The notes under the pieces are model-generated. The model saw only the letters and a list, made by a program, of their open reading frames with translations, ran no database searches and had not been told where the DNA came from. A program made the position numbers and the translations under genes. A stretch of DNA of 64,000 nucleotides, taken from contig NZ_JAMOIM010000009.1 in assembly GCF_026130545.1 (NCBI RefSeq), positions 124,001-188,000 on the forward strand, read 5' to 3'. The DNA comes from Lichenifustis flavocetrariae (GTDB lineage Bacteria; Pseudomonadota; Alphaproteobacteria; Rhizobiales; Beijerinckiaceae). Positions 53,813 to 63,318 of this stretch are shown here, piece after piece; position 1 is the first letter of the stretch, and the number at the start of each line of letters is the position of its first letter.

Positions 53813-54303
53813 TGTGACGACTTTGACATTATGAAGCGGCACTCGCGTTCTAAATGCGCGTGTTTTCTGGGAAAATCAAAGCATAGATCGGGTTGCGTGA
53901 AACGAAGTCCGATTAATTTCTCCTGAAATGCGCCGCATCTCTTCTACATCGATCAATAATCAATATCGCCTTAACGGCCCTGCGAAGGTCAAACGTGAAT
54001 AGCTTACCGAGTGAAAACGATATTTCACAACCTAGGCCACGAGTGTGCTTGAGCGGGAGAGATAGCAAAGGTCCGGTCAGTGGGCCTTTTGCAGCAGGAC
54101 TGACTTAACTCTTGCCTTCCGCGTGAATTCGCCCTGGCCGTTCGCGCCCACCGGTTTGTGGCCTACCATCAACTTCGGGACAGACCTTGCTCATCGGCGT
54201 CAGGGCCGATGCGTCCCCTTCAGACCGTCTTGGCCCTTTCGGTGCCGGCTGTTAGAAGCCAACGCGAGTTGATACCTCGTCTCGACATGGGTGCCGCTTT
54301 CCG
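53813..54303. other. AT-richer intergenic region, no gene seen
   Basis: About 490 bp before hldE with lower GC than the surroundings. A hairpin-like AAAGGTCC/GGGCCTTT lies near 54067-54090 and is followed by T, but no gene lies upstream of it. The long minus-strand frame entering from 55059 is antisense to hldE. I see no coding signal. Confidence 0.5.
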
Positions 54304-55743
54304 ATGCTCCTGAACTTTTCCAGCAAGGGCACGGTCCTGGTCGTCGGCGATGTTATGCTGGACCGTTATGTTCACGGTCGTGCATCGCGCTTGTCGCCCG
54401 AAGCTCCCGTTCCGATCCTCAAATGGCTCCGCAACCAGCGCGTGGCCGGCGGCGCCGCTAACGTGGCGGCCAATATCGCTTCGCTCGGCGGCGGCGTGGC
54501 CCTCGCAAGCGTCGTGGGGGACGACGAGGGCGCGCGCGAACTCTCCGAGGTTCTCGCGCGGTTCGGCCAACAGCTGCGGCCCCTCTTCGCGGTGGATCCG
54601 TCCCGACCTACGACGCTGAAGACACGGTTCGTCAGCAATGGCCAGCAGTTGCTTCGCCTCGACCTCGAAGAGGCTCGCGACATAGCCGTTGCGAGCGAAG
54701 AGGAGCTTTTGCGCTTTGTCGAGGAGGCTCTTGAGGCAGTCGATGTCGTCGTTCTGTCGGACTATCGGAAAGGCGTTCTCACCCCAAATGTTATCCGCCA
54801 CGTGATCGATCTTTGCGGCAAGGCCGGTCGCCCCGTGATCGTCGATCCCAAGCACGCGGATTGGACCATCTATCGTGGCGCGACCGTGATCACCCCGAAC
54901 AAACTCGAATTGCAGCAGGCGACCGCCCTGCCCTGCGAAAGCGACGGAGAGGTCGAAGCTGCCGCGCGCCGCGCCGCGCAGGCCACGGGATCGGCCATTT
55001 TGGTAACGCGCTCGGAACGCGGCATGTCGCTCGTCGAAGCGGACGAGCCTGCCTTTCATATTCTCACCGAAGCCCGCGAGGTGTTCGACGTTTCAGGCGC
55101 CGGCGACACGGTGGTGGCAGTTCTGGCCACGTCGCTGGCTGCCGGCATGACGCTGCGCCAGGCCATGTCGATCGCCAATGCGGCGGCGGGTCTCGTTGTC
55201 GCGAAGCAAGGCACCGCCACTCTGACAATTACCGAGTTAAACCGCGCCCTCCGTCGTGTGGGACCGAGCCACGCTGGCGTGATCAGCACCGATCAGGCCT
55301 TGAAGCTGCGTGAGATGTGGCGGGAACAGGGACTGAAAGTCGGCTTCACGAACGGCTGCTTCGACATCCTGCATCCGGGTCACATCCAGCTTTTCGAACA
55401 GGCGGCCGCCAGCTGCGACCGGCTGATCGTCGCCATCAACAGCGACGCCTCGGTCCGCCGCCTGAAGGGTCCGACACGGCCGATCCAAAACGAAATGTCG
55501 CGCGCGAAGGTGATCGGCGCTCTGTTCTGCGTCGACACGGTCGTGGTGTTCGAGGACGACACGCCGCTCGACCTGATCACAACGCTTCTGCCCGATGTGC
55601 TGGTGAAGGGGGCCGACTACCGGGAAGATCAGGTGGTTGGCGCGGACGTGGTGAAAGCAGCGGGGGGGACGGTGCTGCTCGCCGATCTCGCGGAAGGACA
55701 ATCGACGTCCTCCATCGTGGCCAGATCTTGTTCCGACCGCTAG
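54304..55743 (+). CDS. hldE: bifunctional heptose-7-phosphate kinase / heptose-1-phosphate adenylyltransferase
   Basis: A 479-residue fusion enzyme of ADP-heptose synthesis for LPS inner core. The PfkB-type kinase half begins VLVVGDVMLDRYVHGRASRL and carries its catalytic base D268 in SGAGDTV. The cytidylyltransferase-like half begins near residue 345 (KVGFTNGCFDILHPGH, with H357 and H360). Both halves are intact and the length is normal. It starts a rightward group with the AGE-family gene and gmhB. Confidence 0.95.
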   Translation: MLLNFSSKGTVLVVGDVMLDRYVHGRASRLSPEAPVPILKWLRNQRVAGGAANVAANIASLGGGVALASVVGDDEGARELSEVLARFGQQLRPLFAVDPSRPTTLKTRFVSNGQQLLRLDLEEARDIAVASEEELLRFVEEALEAVDVVVLSDYRKGVLTPNVIRHVIDLCGKAGRPVIVDPKHADWTIYRGATVITPNKLELQQATALPCESDGEVEAAARRAAQATGSAILVTRSERGMSLVEADEPAFHILTEAREVFDVSGAGDTVVAVLATSLAAGMTLRQAMSIANAAAGLVVAKQGTATLTITELNRALRRVGPSHAGVISTDQALKLREMWREQGLKVGFTNGCFDILHPGHIQLFEQAAASCDRLIVAINSDASVRRLKGPTRPIQNEMSRAKVIGALFCVDTVVVFEDDTPLDLITTLLPDVLVKGADYREDQVVGADVVKAAGGTVLLADLAEGQSTSSIVARSCSDR

Positions 55744-55842
55744 ACCTTCGATTACATGACTCCGGCGATGTGATCGAATTCGCACACTGCCCATTCGGCC
55801 CGGATTTGGTACACGCTGGGGCCACGCTCGGAGCCGAGAGGG

Positions 55843-56997
55843 TTGATGATCATCGAACGCGTCGAGTCCTGGTTACTCGACACGGCCTTCCCGTTCTGGT
55901 CCGAGCAGGGGCTGGACCGGCAGGGCCCTGGATTTGTAGAACATCTGACGCTGGCCGGGGTACCCGCCGATGTGACGTTCAAACGGGTCCGGGTTCAGGC
56001 CCGTCAGGTCTACTGTTTCTGCCGAGCCGCAGAACTGGGCTGGAGCGGCGATGGTGTGGACACCGCCCGACACGGCGTCGAATTGCTCATCGACAAGGCT
56101 TGGGCCGGTGCGGAGCGAGGTTGGGCCAGCACCCTGACGCGTGCGGGGGAGCCGCTCGACACAATCCCGGATCTCTACGACATAGCCTTCGTTCTATTCG
56201 CGCTCGGTTTTTGGCATCGCGTGACGGGCGACCCTCGCGTGAGCGACCTGGCGGGCCAGACACTTGATTTTCTTGGCCGGCACATGCGGCATCCTTCCGG
56301 TGAGGGCTATCTGCACCGGGCTGGCGGAAGGGCTCCCTTTCTCCAAAACCCTCATATGCATCTCACGGAGGCCATGATCGTCCTCCGGGACACGACGGGC
56401 CAAGCCAGATTTGCCGACGAAGCCGAGCGGCTGGTGGATCTGTGCCTGACACGCTTCTGCGATGTCGAGAAGGGAACGCTTGCCGAGACGTTTGACCGGC
56501 ACTGGTCGCGTCATGGCCTCCCACACAGTGTCCTGCTCGAGCCCGGCCATCACTATGAATGGGTTTGGCTGCTGCACAGCTTCATGAAGCCAGGCGAAGA
56601 ACGGAGCGATGTGCACCGGACCATGCGGCGGCTCTTCGACTTCGCCGTGGCTCACGGTCAGAACCCGCACACGAACCTCGTCGTGGAGGCTGTTCGACCC
56701 GACGGCACTGCCATCAAGCGCGATCAGCGGCTATGGCCTCAGGCCGAACGTCTGAAGGCTTGGTTGGCGATGTTCGAGCGCGACGGGATCGATCCTCGCG
56801 GGGCGGTCGCCCAAGGGGTGGAACAATTGTTCACCCATTATCTGGCAACGCAACCTGTCGGCACCTGGATTGAATGCCGTGACCACGATATGAAGCCGAA
56901 GGCCGACAAGATCCCGGCAAGCAGTTTCTACCACATCGTCCTGGCCTTCGCCGAGGTGCTGCGCTTCCGACACCTCTTCGCGCCCAAACCGTCGTGA
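55843..56997 (+). CDS. AGE family epimerase/isomerase
   Basis: A 384-residue alpha/alpha-barrel protein of the N-acylglucosamine 2-epimerase / mannose isomerase family. Characteristic segments are VRVQARQVYCFCRAAELGW, NPHMHLTEAMIVLRD and LLEPGHHYEWVWLLHSFMKP, which hold the conserved histidines and arginine of the active site. It lies between hldE and gmhB and overlaps gmhB by 4 bp, so a sugar-phosphate or sugar role in LPS core supply is likely. The usual gmhA isomerase is not present nearby. Confidence 0.88.
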   Translation: MMIIERVESWLLDTAFPFWSEQGLDRQGPGFVEHLTLAGVPADVTFKRVRVQARQVYCFCRAAELGWSGDGVDTARHGVELLIDKAWAGAERGWASTLTRAGEPLDTIPDLYDIAFVLFALGFWHRVTGDPRVSDLAGQTLDFLGRHMRHPSGEGYLHRAGGRAPFLQNPHMHLTEAMIVLRDTTGQARFADEAERLVDLCLTRFCDVEKGTLAETFDRHWSRHGLPHSVLLEPGHHYEWVWLLHSFMKPGEERSDVHRTMRRLFDFAVAHGQNPHTNLVVEAVRPDGTAIKRDQRLWPQAERLKAWLAMFERDGIDPRGAVAQGVEQLFTHYLATQPVGTWIECRDHDMKPKADKIPASSFYHIVLAFAEVLRFRHLFAPKPS

Positions 56998-57605
56998 TCA
57001 CCGACGACGGCTGCTGGGCCGATTATCGGACAGTCGCCAAACAATGCAGGGGACAGCCCTGCCTTTTCCTCGATCGCGACGGCGTGCTGATCGAGGATAG
57101 CGGTTACCCGCATCGGCCAGAAGACGTGGTGCTGATTCCGGAAGCCTTGGCGCTTGTCCCCGCCGCGAACGCCCGCGGCGTCGCGGTCGGTATCGTTACC
57201 AACCAATCCGGGATCGGTCGTGGGCTGTTTGACTGGCCTGCCTTCTCGTCCGTTCAGGTTTTGATCGATAAAGCGGTCCAGGCCCTCGGCGGCCACATCG
57301 ATTTCGTACTCGCCTGTCCTTATCACGCGGATGCCGCCGTTCTGCGCTATCGCCGCGAAGCGCATGACTGGCGCAAGCCTGCGCCTGGAATGATAGCGGC
57401 ATCGGCCCATGAACTCGGGCTCGATCTCGCCAGATCCTGCATGGTGGGCGACCGGATAAGCGACATGGAGGCCGCCGCCGCGGCCGGCATCCCTCATCGG
57501 CTTCTTGTAGGAAACGCCGATAGGGTCGACCAGGGCGATGTTCATTGCACGCCCGTGCCCCGGAGCGGCCTCGCAGCCGCTTTGGCCCAATCGTTCTCCG
57601 CCTGA
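56994..57605 (+). CDS. gmhB: HAD-IIIA phosphatase, probable heptose bisphosphate phosphatase
   Basis: A 203-residue HAD phosphatase. The nucleophile motif is FLDRDGVLIEDSGYP, motif II TNQSGIGRGL, the lysine motif KPAPGM and the acidic motif VGDRISDMEAA. This matches GmhB, which removes the 7-phosphate from heptose 1,7-bisphosphate. The GTG start overlaps the AGE gene's stop (GTGA). The zinc-binding cysteine cluster of E. coli GmhB is only partly visible (ACPYHADAAV). Confidence 0.85.
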   Translation: MITDDGCWADYRTVAKQCRGQPCLFLDRDGVLIEDSGYPHRPEDVVLIPEALALVPAANARGVAVGIVTNQSGIGRGLFDWPAFSSVQVLIDKAVQALGGHIDFVLACPYHADAAVLRYRREAHDWRKPAPGMIAASAHELGLDLARSCMVGDRISDMEAAAAAGIPHRLLVGNADRVDQGDVHCTPVPRSGLAAALAQSFSA

Positions 57606-57620
57606 CGACGCCCCAGGCGT

Positions 57621-58601
57621 TTAGCGGTAGGGATCTGGCTTCGAGAGATATTGCGAGACGAGACGGTCGACGCCCTGCTCCACGCTGAGGAAAGGTTGGT
57701 TGTAACCGGCAGCTCGCAGCCGGTTCAGGTCCGCCTGGGTATAATATTGATACCGATCACGGATCGCATCGGGCATGTCGACATATTCGATGTCGGGCGT
57801 GCGGCCGACCGCTGTAAACAGGGCCTGGATCAGGTCCTTGAAAGAACGCGCCTCTCCCGTGCCGACGTTGAAGATGCCGGCACGCGGCCCCGATTTCATC
57901 AGCCAGCGGATCACGTCGACCAGATCGTCGACATGAACGAAGTCGCGCAACTGCTCCCCATCCGCATAGCCCTCCTTATGGCTTTTGAAGAGCGCGATCT
58001 TTTCGCCCGCGGCCGCCCTGTCGTGCAGCTTGCTCACGAGGCTCATCATCGAGCCCTTGTGCAATTCGTTGGGACCATAGACGTTGAAGAACTTGAGCCC
58101 GACGCAAACAGGCGGCAGCGGAAGTTTGCGCTCGATCTTATCGGCGACGACGAGATCGAAGAGGTGCTTGCTCCAGCCATAAAGGTTGAGCGGCCGCAGC
58201 TGGCGTAGCGCCGCAACCGAAATATCATCCACGAAGCCCGCCTCGCCGGCCCCATAGGTCGCGGCCGATGACGCGTAGATGAAGGGCACGCGCTTCATCG
58301 TGCACCATTCGAGGAGCCGGAGCGAAAACCGGAAGTTCTCCTCCATGATTCCGTCCCCGTCGCTGGCTGTCGTCGAGGAGTTGGCGCCCATGTGGACCAC
58401 GGTTTGGAGCGTTCTCCCTTCGATCCAGCCGTGCAACTCCTTGATGGGGACGATGTCTTGTACAAGCGCCTTCTGCAGATTGCGCCATTTGTTCCCAGTC
58501 CCGAGGTCGTCGCAGACGACCACATCCCGCTCACCTACGTGGTTCAGCGATGCGACCACATTCGAGCCGATGAATCCGGCACCGCCGGTGACGAGAATCA
58601 A
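57621..58601 (-). CDS. hldD: ADP-glycero-manno-heptose 6-epimerase
   Basis: A 326-residue SDR-fold epimerase that makes ADP-L-glycero-D-manno-heptose. The NADP motif is VTGGAGFIGSN, the catalytic serine/threonine region FIYASSAATYGAGEAGF and the YxxxK pair in NLYGWSKHLFD. It ends LSVEQGVDRLVSQYLSKPDP. No ATG stands at the conserved start; a TTG at 58601, with GAGG eight bases upstream, gives the expected LILVTGG opening and length. It converges on gmhB with 15 bp between stops. Confidence 0.92.
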   Translation of the reverse strand: MILVTGGAGFIGSNVVASLNHVGERDVVVCDDLGTGNKWRNLQKALVQDIVPIKELHGWIEGRTLQTVVHMGANSSTTASDGDGIMEENFRFSLRLLEWCTMKRVPFIYASSAATYGAGEAGFVDDISVAALRQLRPLNLYGWSKHLFDLVVADKIERKLPLPPVCVGLKFFNVYGPNELHKGSMMSLVSKLHDRAAAGEKIALFKSHKEGYADGEQLRDFVHVDDLVDVIRWLMKSGPRAGIFNVGTGEARSFKDLIQALFTAVGRTPDIEYVDMPDAIRDRYQYYTQADLNRLRAAGYNQPFLSVEQGVDRLVSQYLSKPDPYR

Positions 58602-59036
58602 TGCATCCGCCTCGACATCAAGTTCCTGATCCGCGCGGCATCTGGAGAAACCGTTCAGCGCGCGCACGGCTATCCCTAGAGGAGTTGGCGTCGGTACAAA
58701 AGCAGGTCTGCAGGACCAATGACATAGGGCGAGGCTGTCAGAGGCCTGGTCATTCATTGTTAAGCATATAACCAAAAATATTGCGCCGACTTGGAAAGAA
58801 TTCGTCAACCATCCCAACGTAGTAAATTCTCAGTTCCTGCAATCGGCAGGGAGCTATCAGGCGGAACGCAAGATCGATCAAAGATCTCATCGGCAGCTCT
58901 TATGCCTCCGGTTCTGTTTGATGCCCCTTGGCGAATAAAATGGACAGTCGATCGGTTCGTCGCTTCGGCAAGCTCTTGCTGCAGAAGGCCAACCGCGTAC
59001 CCGAAAACCCTGAGCCGAGGCTCCGGAGGAGTCATC
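58602..59036. other. intergenic region before the porin gene
   Basis: About 435 bp between the divergent hldD and porin genes. An AT-rich stretch near 58760-58800 is a likely promoter area. The open frames here lack start signals. A long 5' leader for the porin mRNA is possible. Confidence 0.5.
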
Positions 59037-59834
59037 ATGTTCGTTCGTTCCGTCCTGGCAGCAGCCACTGTGGCCGGCATGGCGGGTTCCGCTCTGGCTG
59101 CGGATCTTCCTATGCGCTCGCCCCCGCCTGCGCCCTATTATCCCGCCCCTGTCTATAGCTGGACCGGATTTTACGTCGGCGCCAATCTCGGTGGCGCCTT
59201 CGACAACAAGGCCGGCGCACTCACGCCGAATGGGTTCACGACCTCGGTCGGCACTTCGTCGAGTGGGTCCGACAGCGGCTTCATCGGCGGCGGACAGGCC
59301 GGTTACAACTGGCAGAACGGAGTCTTCGTCTACGGCGTCGAGACCGACATCGACTATATCAACATCGGCGGCCGCGGCTCGACGTCGACCGCCACATCGG
59401 CCTTCAACGGCAGCACGCTGACGACGAAACGAGAGGACGGCAATGGTTTTCTCGGCACGTTTCGCGGCCGGCTCGGCTATGCCGGGTTCGATCGCACCTT
59501 GCTCTATGTCACAGGCGGCCTTGCCTACGGCAACTACGGGTCCCGCTACACGTCGGCAACATTCTCGGCCGCGAATAGCCTCTCGATCGCAACCTATGGC
59601 GTGAACAACAACGACGACGTCCGGGTCGGCTACACGATCGGTGCCGGTATCGAATATGCGATCACGCCGAATATCAGCGTGAAAGGGGAGTATCTCTACG
59701 CCGACCTTGGCAGCAAGAACTACACGCTTGTAGGAACATCGATCAACACGCAGGGCACGAGCTTCAACGCCAAGTCGGATGGCGCGACGCAACTGGCTCG
59801 CATCGGCCTGAACTACAAGTTCACGACCTACTGA
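59037..59834 (+). CDS. Omp25/Omp31-type outer membrane protein
   Basis: A 265-residue beta-barrel porin-like protein. The signal peptide [20 protein letters not shown] is cut after ALA. The mature start [20 protein letters not shown] and [15 protein letters not shown] are hallmarks of the Omp25/31 family. Later strands include [20 protein letters not shown] and the C-terminal GLNYKFTTY that ends in an aromatic residue for BAM insertion. GGAGGA precedes the ATG at 59037. A large 3' hairpin follows. Confidence 0.92.
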   Translation: MFVRSVLAAATVAGMAGSALAADLPMRSPPPAPYYPAPVYSWTGFYVGANLGGAFDNKAGALTPNGFTTSVGTSSSGSDSGFIGGGQAGYNWQNGVFVYGVETDIDYINIGGRGSTSTATSAFNGSTLTTKREDGNGFLGTFRGRLGYAGFDRTLLYVTGGLAYGNYGSRYTSATFSAANSLSIATYGVNNNDDVRVGYTIGAGIEYAITPNISVKGEYLYADLGSKNYTLVGTSINTQGTSFNAKSDGATQLARIGLNYKFTTY

Positions 59835-59842
59835 GATGTGAC

Positions 59843-59888
59843 GAACTCTGCGGCGAACGATCCATCGGATACGCTCGCCGCGGAGTTC
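59843..59888 (+). terminator. long stem-loop after the porin gene
   Basis: Arms at 59843-59856 and 59875-59888 pair at 13 of 14 positions, with a small nested ATCC/GGAT stem in the loop. There is no T-run, so it may stabilise the mRNA end or act as a factor-assisted terminator. Confidence 0.55.
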
Positions 59889-60037
59889 ATGCTCCAGGGA
59901 ACAGTGCATATCCTGAGCGTGAACCCGTACGTGTAGCGCACCGGACGGCAACCTGGTCACCGCATCGAGGCGCTGGCCGGTCGATACATGGCCAAGCCTC
60001 CGGTTGCTCTCTTCCGGCAGGCATGGCATGGAAAATC

Positions 60038-61393
60038 ATGTCCGTCCTGACTGAAGTTTCAAAGGCTCCCACAGCGGAGCGTTCCGCACCGCGTATTTCC
60101 TTCGTGTCTCTCGGCTGCCCCAAGGCGCTGGTCGATAGCGAACGGATTATCACGCGGCTGCGTGCTGAGGGATATGAGCTCACCAAGAGCCATGCGGGCG
60201 CCGATGCCGTGATCGTCAACACGTGCGGCTTTCTCGACAGCGCCAAGCGTGAGTCGTTGGATGCCATTGGGGCGGCTCTCGCGGAAAACGGCAAGGTCAT
60301 CGTGACCGGCTGCATGGGCGCCGAGCCCGAAGCCATCTCGGCCGCGCATCCCAATGTCATGGCTATCTCGGGCCCGCAGGCCTACGAGAGCGTCATGACG
60401 GCGGTTCGACAGGCCGCAGCCCCATTGCACGACCCGTTTTTCGACCTCGTCCCTCCGCAGGGCGTGAAGCTCACTCCGCGCCATTACGCCTATCTGAAGA
60501 TCTCGGAAGGGTGCAACAACCGCTGCTCATTCTGCATCATCCCCAAGCTGCGTGGCGACCTCGTCTCGCGGCCGGCCGGAGATGTCCTGCGTGAGGCAGA
60601 GCGCTTGGCGAAGGCCGGCGTCAAGGAGTTGCTTGTGGTCTCGCAGGACACCGGGGCCTATGGTCTCGATGTCCGGTATGCGGAGAGCCGGTTCGGCGAT
60701 CGAGATGTACGGACAAAATTCATCGATCTGGCGCGCGAGCTTGGACGGTTGGGCCCCTGGGTGCGGCTCCATTACGTCTATCCTTACCCGCACATCGACG
60801 AGGTGATCGACCTCATGGCGGAAGGCAGTGTACTGCCCTATCTCGACATCCCCTTCCAGCATGCTTCGCCCAAAGTGCTGCGCGCCATGCGTCGCCCTGG
60901 AAACCACGAGAAAGTGCTTGAACGTATCCGCTCCTGGCGCACGGCATTGCCGGACATCACGTTGCGGTCCACCTTCATCGTCGGCTTCCCGGGCGAGACC
61001 GAAGAGGATTTCGCCTTCCTGCTCGATTGGATGACCGAGGCCAAGCTCGACCGCGTCGGCGCTTTCAAATACGAGCCCGTGGCCGGCGCGCCCGCCAACG
61101 ATCTCGGGCTAGAGCCGGTACCGCCTGAAGTGCAGGCCGAGCGTCACCGCCGGTTCATGGAGCATCAGCAGCGCATCAGCGCCGCACGACTGAAAGCGAA
61201 AGTCGGGCGCCGTCTGTCAGTGATTGTGGATGCGGCGGGCTCGACTGTGGCCCAGGGGCGCACCAAAGGCGACGCCCCGGAAATCGACGGCAAGGTCTAT
61301 CTGACATCCCGCCGCCCGGTCCGGGTGGGAGACATCGTAACCGTCCGCGTGGAGCGGGCGGACGCCTACGACCTGCATGGGAGTGTCGTCTAG
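60038..61393 (+). CDS. rimO: ribosomal protein S12 methylthiotransferase
   Basis: A 451-residue radical-SAM enzyme that adds a methylthio group to an aspartate of ribosomal protein S12. The N-terminal cluster cysteines are in [16 protein letters not shown] and VTGCMGAE; the radical-SAM cluster is [13 protein letters not shown] domain ends the protein ([20 protein letters not shown]). All key residues are present. ATG at 60038 is preferred; 60023 adds five residues. Confidence 0.96.
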   Translation: MSVLTEVSKAPTAERSAPRISFVSLGCPKALVDSERIITRLRAEGYELTKSHAGADAVIVNTCGFLDSAKRESLDAIGAALAENGKVIVTGCMGAEPEAISAAHPNVMAISGPQAYESVMTAVRQAAAPLHDPFFDLVPPQGVKLTPRHYAYLKISEGCNNRCSFCIIPKLRGDLVSRPAGDVLREAERLAKAGVKELLVVSQDTGAYGLDVRYAESRFGDRDVRTKFIDLARELGRLGPWVRLHYVYPYPHIDEVIDLMAEGSVLPYLDIPFQHASPKVLRAMRRPGNHEKVLERIRSWRTALPDITLRSTFIVGFPGETEEDFAFLLDWMTEAKLDRVGAFKYEPVAGAPANDLGLEPVPPEVQAERHRRFMEHQQRISAARLKAKVGRRLSVIVDAAGSTVAQGRTKGDAPEIDGKVYLTSRRPVRVGDIVTVRVERADAYDLHGSVV

Positions 61394-61400
61394 CGTCTCC

Positions 61401-61418
61401 CGTAGCGAGGTCGCTACG
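61401..61418 (+). terminator. short hairpin between convergent rimO and methyltransferase genes
   Basis: CGTAGCG and CGCTACG form a perfect 7-bp stem with a 4-nt loop just after the rimO stop. No T-run follows. Weak evidence. Confidence 0.35.
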
Positions 61419-61450
61419 AGCCCTATTGGAAGCGCTCCAGTTTCGCGCCG

Positions 61451-62041
61451 TTAGGCGGAGACGTCCCGGTGCAGAACGTCCAGCCGATAGTCGGAATTCC
61501 GATGCTGGCAGGAGGGCCGCAGGAAGCCCTTTGTCGCCTTGATGAGGATCTCGCTTGATTCTGTCGACTTGGCGGCGCCACCCTTTTTACCGACCCAATG
61601 CACCATCACGACATCGCCAGTCGGTTCGATCGAACCAGACAGGCATTCGGCCAGCTTGGCCAGGTCGGCGCTGCCAAGATAGTCGAGCACTTCGGAGAGG
61701 ATGACGAGATCGAACCGCTCATTCGGCCAGTCGGCCGGGATGAATGCAGATGAGAACCGAACCCAGGATCGCGCCGCGTTCAGGGCTTGCGCCGCCTGCA
61801 GGGCCTTCGCGACAGGTTCGATTGCGAGAAGGTCGTCGCAACGTTCCGCCAGCCTGGCGGTGAAGACGCCGACCGAGCAGCCGACCTCCAAAGCCTTGGC
61901 ATAGCGGGCGCGCGGCAGAGCCGAAAGCGTCGCGTCATATTTCGCCGCCTCGTAGCGGCTTGTCGCGAAATGCCAGGGATCAGGCCCGCCGCGCGCATAG
62001 AACGCCTCGAAGTGACTCAGGGGAAGCGTTTCGTCCCGCAT
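61451..62041 (-). CDS. SAM-dependent methyltransferase, NodS-like
   Basis: A 196-residue class I methyltransferase. It begins MRDETLPLSHFEAFYARGGP, then DPWHFATSRYEAAKYDATL, a pattern seen in NodS and related N-methyltransferases. The SAM motif is ALEVGCSVGVFTARLA, with the acidic residue in LLAIEPVAKAL and FDLVILSEVLDYL as motif II/III. The substrate is not known; no nod genes are near. The upstream extension of the frame to 62119 is not conserved-looking, and no strong ribosome binding site was found. Confidence 0.8.
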   Translation of the reverse strand: MRDETLPLSHFEAFYARGGPDPWHFATSRYEAAKYDATLSALPRARYAKALEVGCSVGVFTARLAERCDDLLAIEPVAKALQAAQALNAARSWVRFSSAFIPADWPNERFDLVILSEVLDYLGSADLAKLAECLSGSIEPTGDVVMVHWVGKKGGAAKSTESSEILIKATKGFLRPSCQHRNSDYRLDVLHRDVSA

Positions 62042-62257
62042 ATCGACATCGCCGGTCAGTCCAGATGCTGCGAACCTACAGATGCCAGATGCCAGTAGCC
62101 AGGGTGTGAAGCGTCGCAACCACCGCCGCCATGACGAAAGCCTCGATGGCGCTCCAGAGATGGGTCAAAACGGGTCTCTCCCGACGCGGCACCTATGTGC
62201 CATCCTGTGAATGAAGCGGCATGTGGCTGGTGCCGCCCGCGAGGACAGGCTTCCCGT

Positions 62258-63163
62258 CTACCAAGTCTCGGTGTCGATGATGCCGCGGCTCGTCACCACG
62301 ATCCACGCCCGTCCACGCCGCTCGATCGAACGCACCTCGCCCGCACCGGGCAGCGTCTCGCCAGGTACGACCTCGCGCACCCCGCCGCTGCGGCCTTCCA
62401 CCAAGGCGATGCCCGAGTAGACGTCGCGGACGATCCAATTGTCGAGGACAGCCTGCTTGAGGGGCTTTGTGACGGGGGCGGTGCTCGTTCCGCTCTGGAT
62501 CGACACGGTCTGGGCCGCGGGTGAGTGCGCCGGAACCGCGACCGTGCCGGTCGGGGTCGGCGACGAGACTTGATGCTCGATACGGTCGAGACGCGCCGCG
62601 ATCTCCCCCAGCCGCGGGTCGTGATCGATCTTGTCGATCCGGCTCATGACGTCGGAGAGCCCGGGTCCCGGGTTCTGGGCGGCTTTGTCGAGTTTTGCGG
62701 TCAGTTGTGAAATGGCCGAGGCATCGTTGCTGCGGAGCCCGTCGAGTTCCGCCTTGAGAAGGTCGACGCTCTTCTTCAACGCCCGGACCGTATCGTCCTG
62801 ACGTGTCGACTCGACAGTCGCCTTCAGTTCGCCGAGGTCTTTGCCGAGATGCGTCAAAGCCACCGTGGTGGGACTGGGCATCGCGGCCTGGCGTGCCTGT
62901 TCCATCTTCTGCCAGCGGTAGGCCTCCAAGGCACCGCCGCCGCAGAGCGTCATCACAAACCCCACGCCCAGCAAAGCCGTGCTGAGGCGCATGCGGAAAC
63001 CCGAACGCGGCGCGACCGGGGGGACCGGCCCCCGTTCCTGCTCCGGGTTGACCACACGAATTCTGGGCGGAATCACTTCGCCATCGAGCGGTTCGGCACG
63101 CCCCGGACCTTTCGCGGAATGCCGCGCGCGTGGCGGCATGGAGGAAAAGGGGTCCGGGGTCAT
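62258..63163 (-). CDS. single-pass membrane protein with coiled coil, function unknown
   Basis: A 301-residue protein. A proline-rich, basic cytoplasmic part of about 55 residues leads to one membrane helix (LSTALLGVGFVMTLCGGGAL). A heptad-like periplasmic region follows (LGKDLGELKATVESTRQDDT, then LKKSVDLLKAELDGL). The C-terminal domain (NWIVRDVYSGIALVEGRSGG, VPGETLPGAGEVRSIERRGR, WIVVTSRGII) is compact and probably beta-rich. I recall similar hypothetical proteins in Hyphomicrobiales but no named family. Confidence 0.75.
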   Translation of the reverse strand: MTPDPFSSMPPRARHSAKGPGRAEPLDGEVIPPRIRVVNPEQERGPVPPVAPRSGFRMRLSTALLGVGFVMTLCGGGALEAYRWQKMEQARQAAMPSPTTVALTHLGKDLGELKATVESTRQDDTVRALKKSVDLLKAELDGLRSNDASAISQLTAKLDKAAQNPGPGLSDVMSRIDKIDHDPRLGEIAARLDRIEHQVSSPTPTGTVAVPAHSPAAQTVSIQSGTSTAPVTKPLKQAVLDNWIVRDVYSGIALVEGRSGGVREVVPGETLPGAGEVRSIERRGRAWIVVTSRGIIDTETW

Positions 63164-63318
63164 CAGGCGGCTCGCGGCTACGTTTCGGTAACCACGATGC
63201 CGGACGAACTCTCAACGAGAGCTTACGGCACGGAGCCCCTAATCCGTCCCGATTTGAACCACTTGCGGCGTATCGATCACGCCCGCCGACCCGCTGCGTG
63301 AGGTTCTGTCAGCCCCCG

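Noticed and set aside
54066..54090. Terminator-like hairpin with T-run
   Set aside because: No gene ends just upstream on that strand, so a terminator call is not supported.
54220..55059. 279-residue minus-strand open frame
   Set aside because: Antisense to hldE; no recognisable domain.
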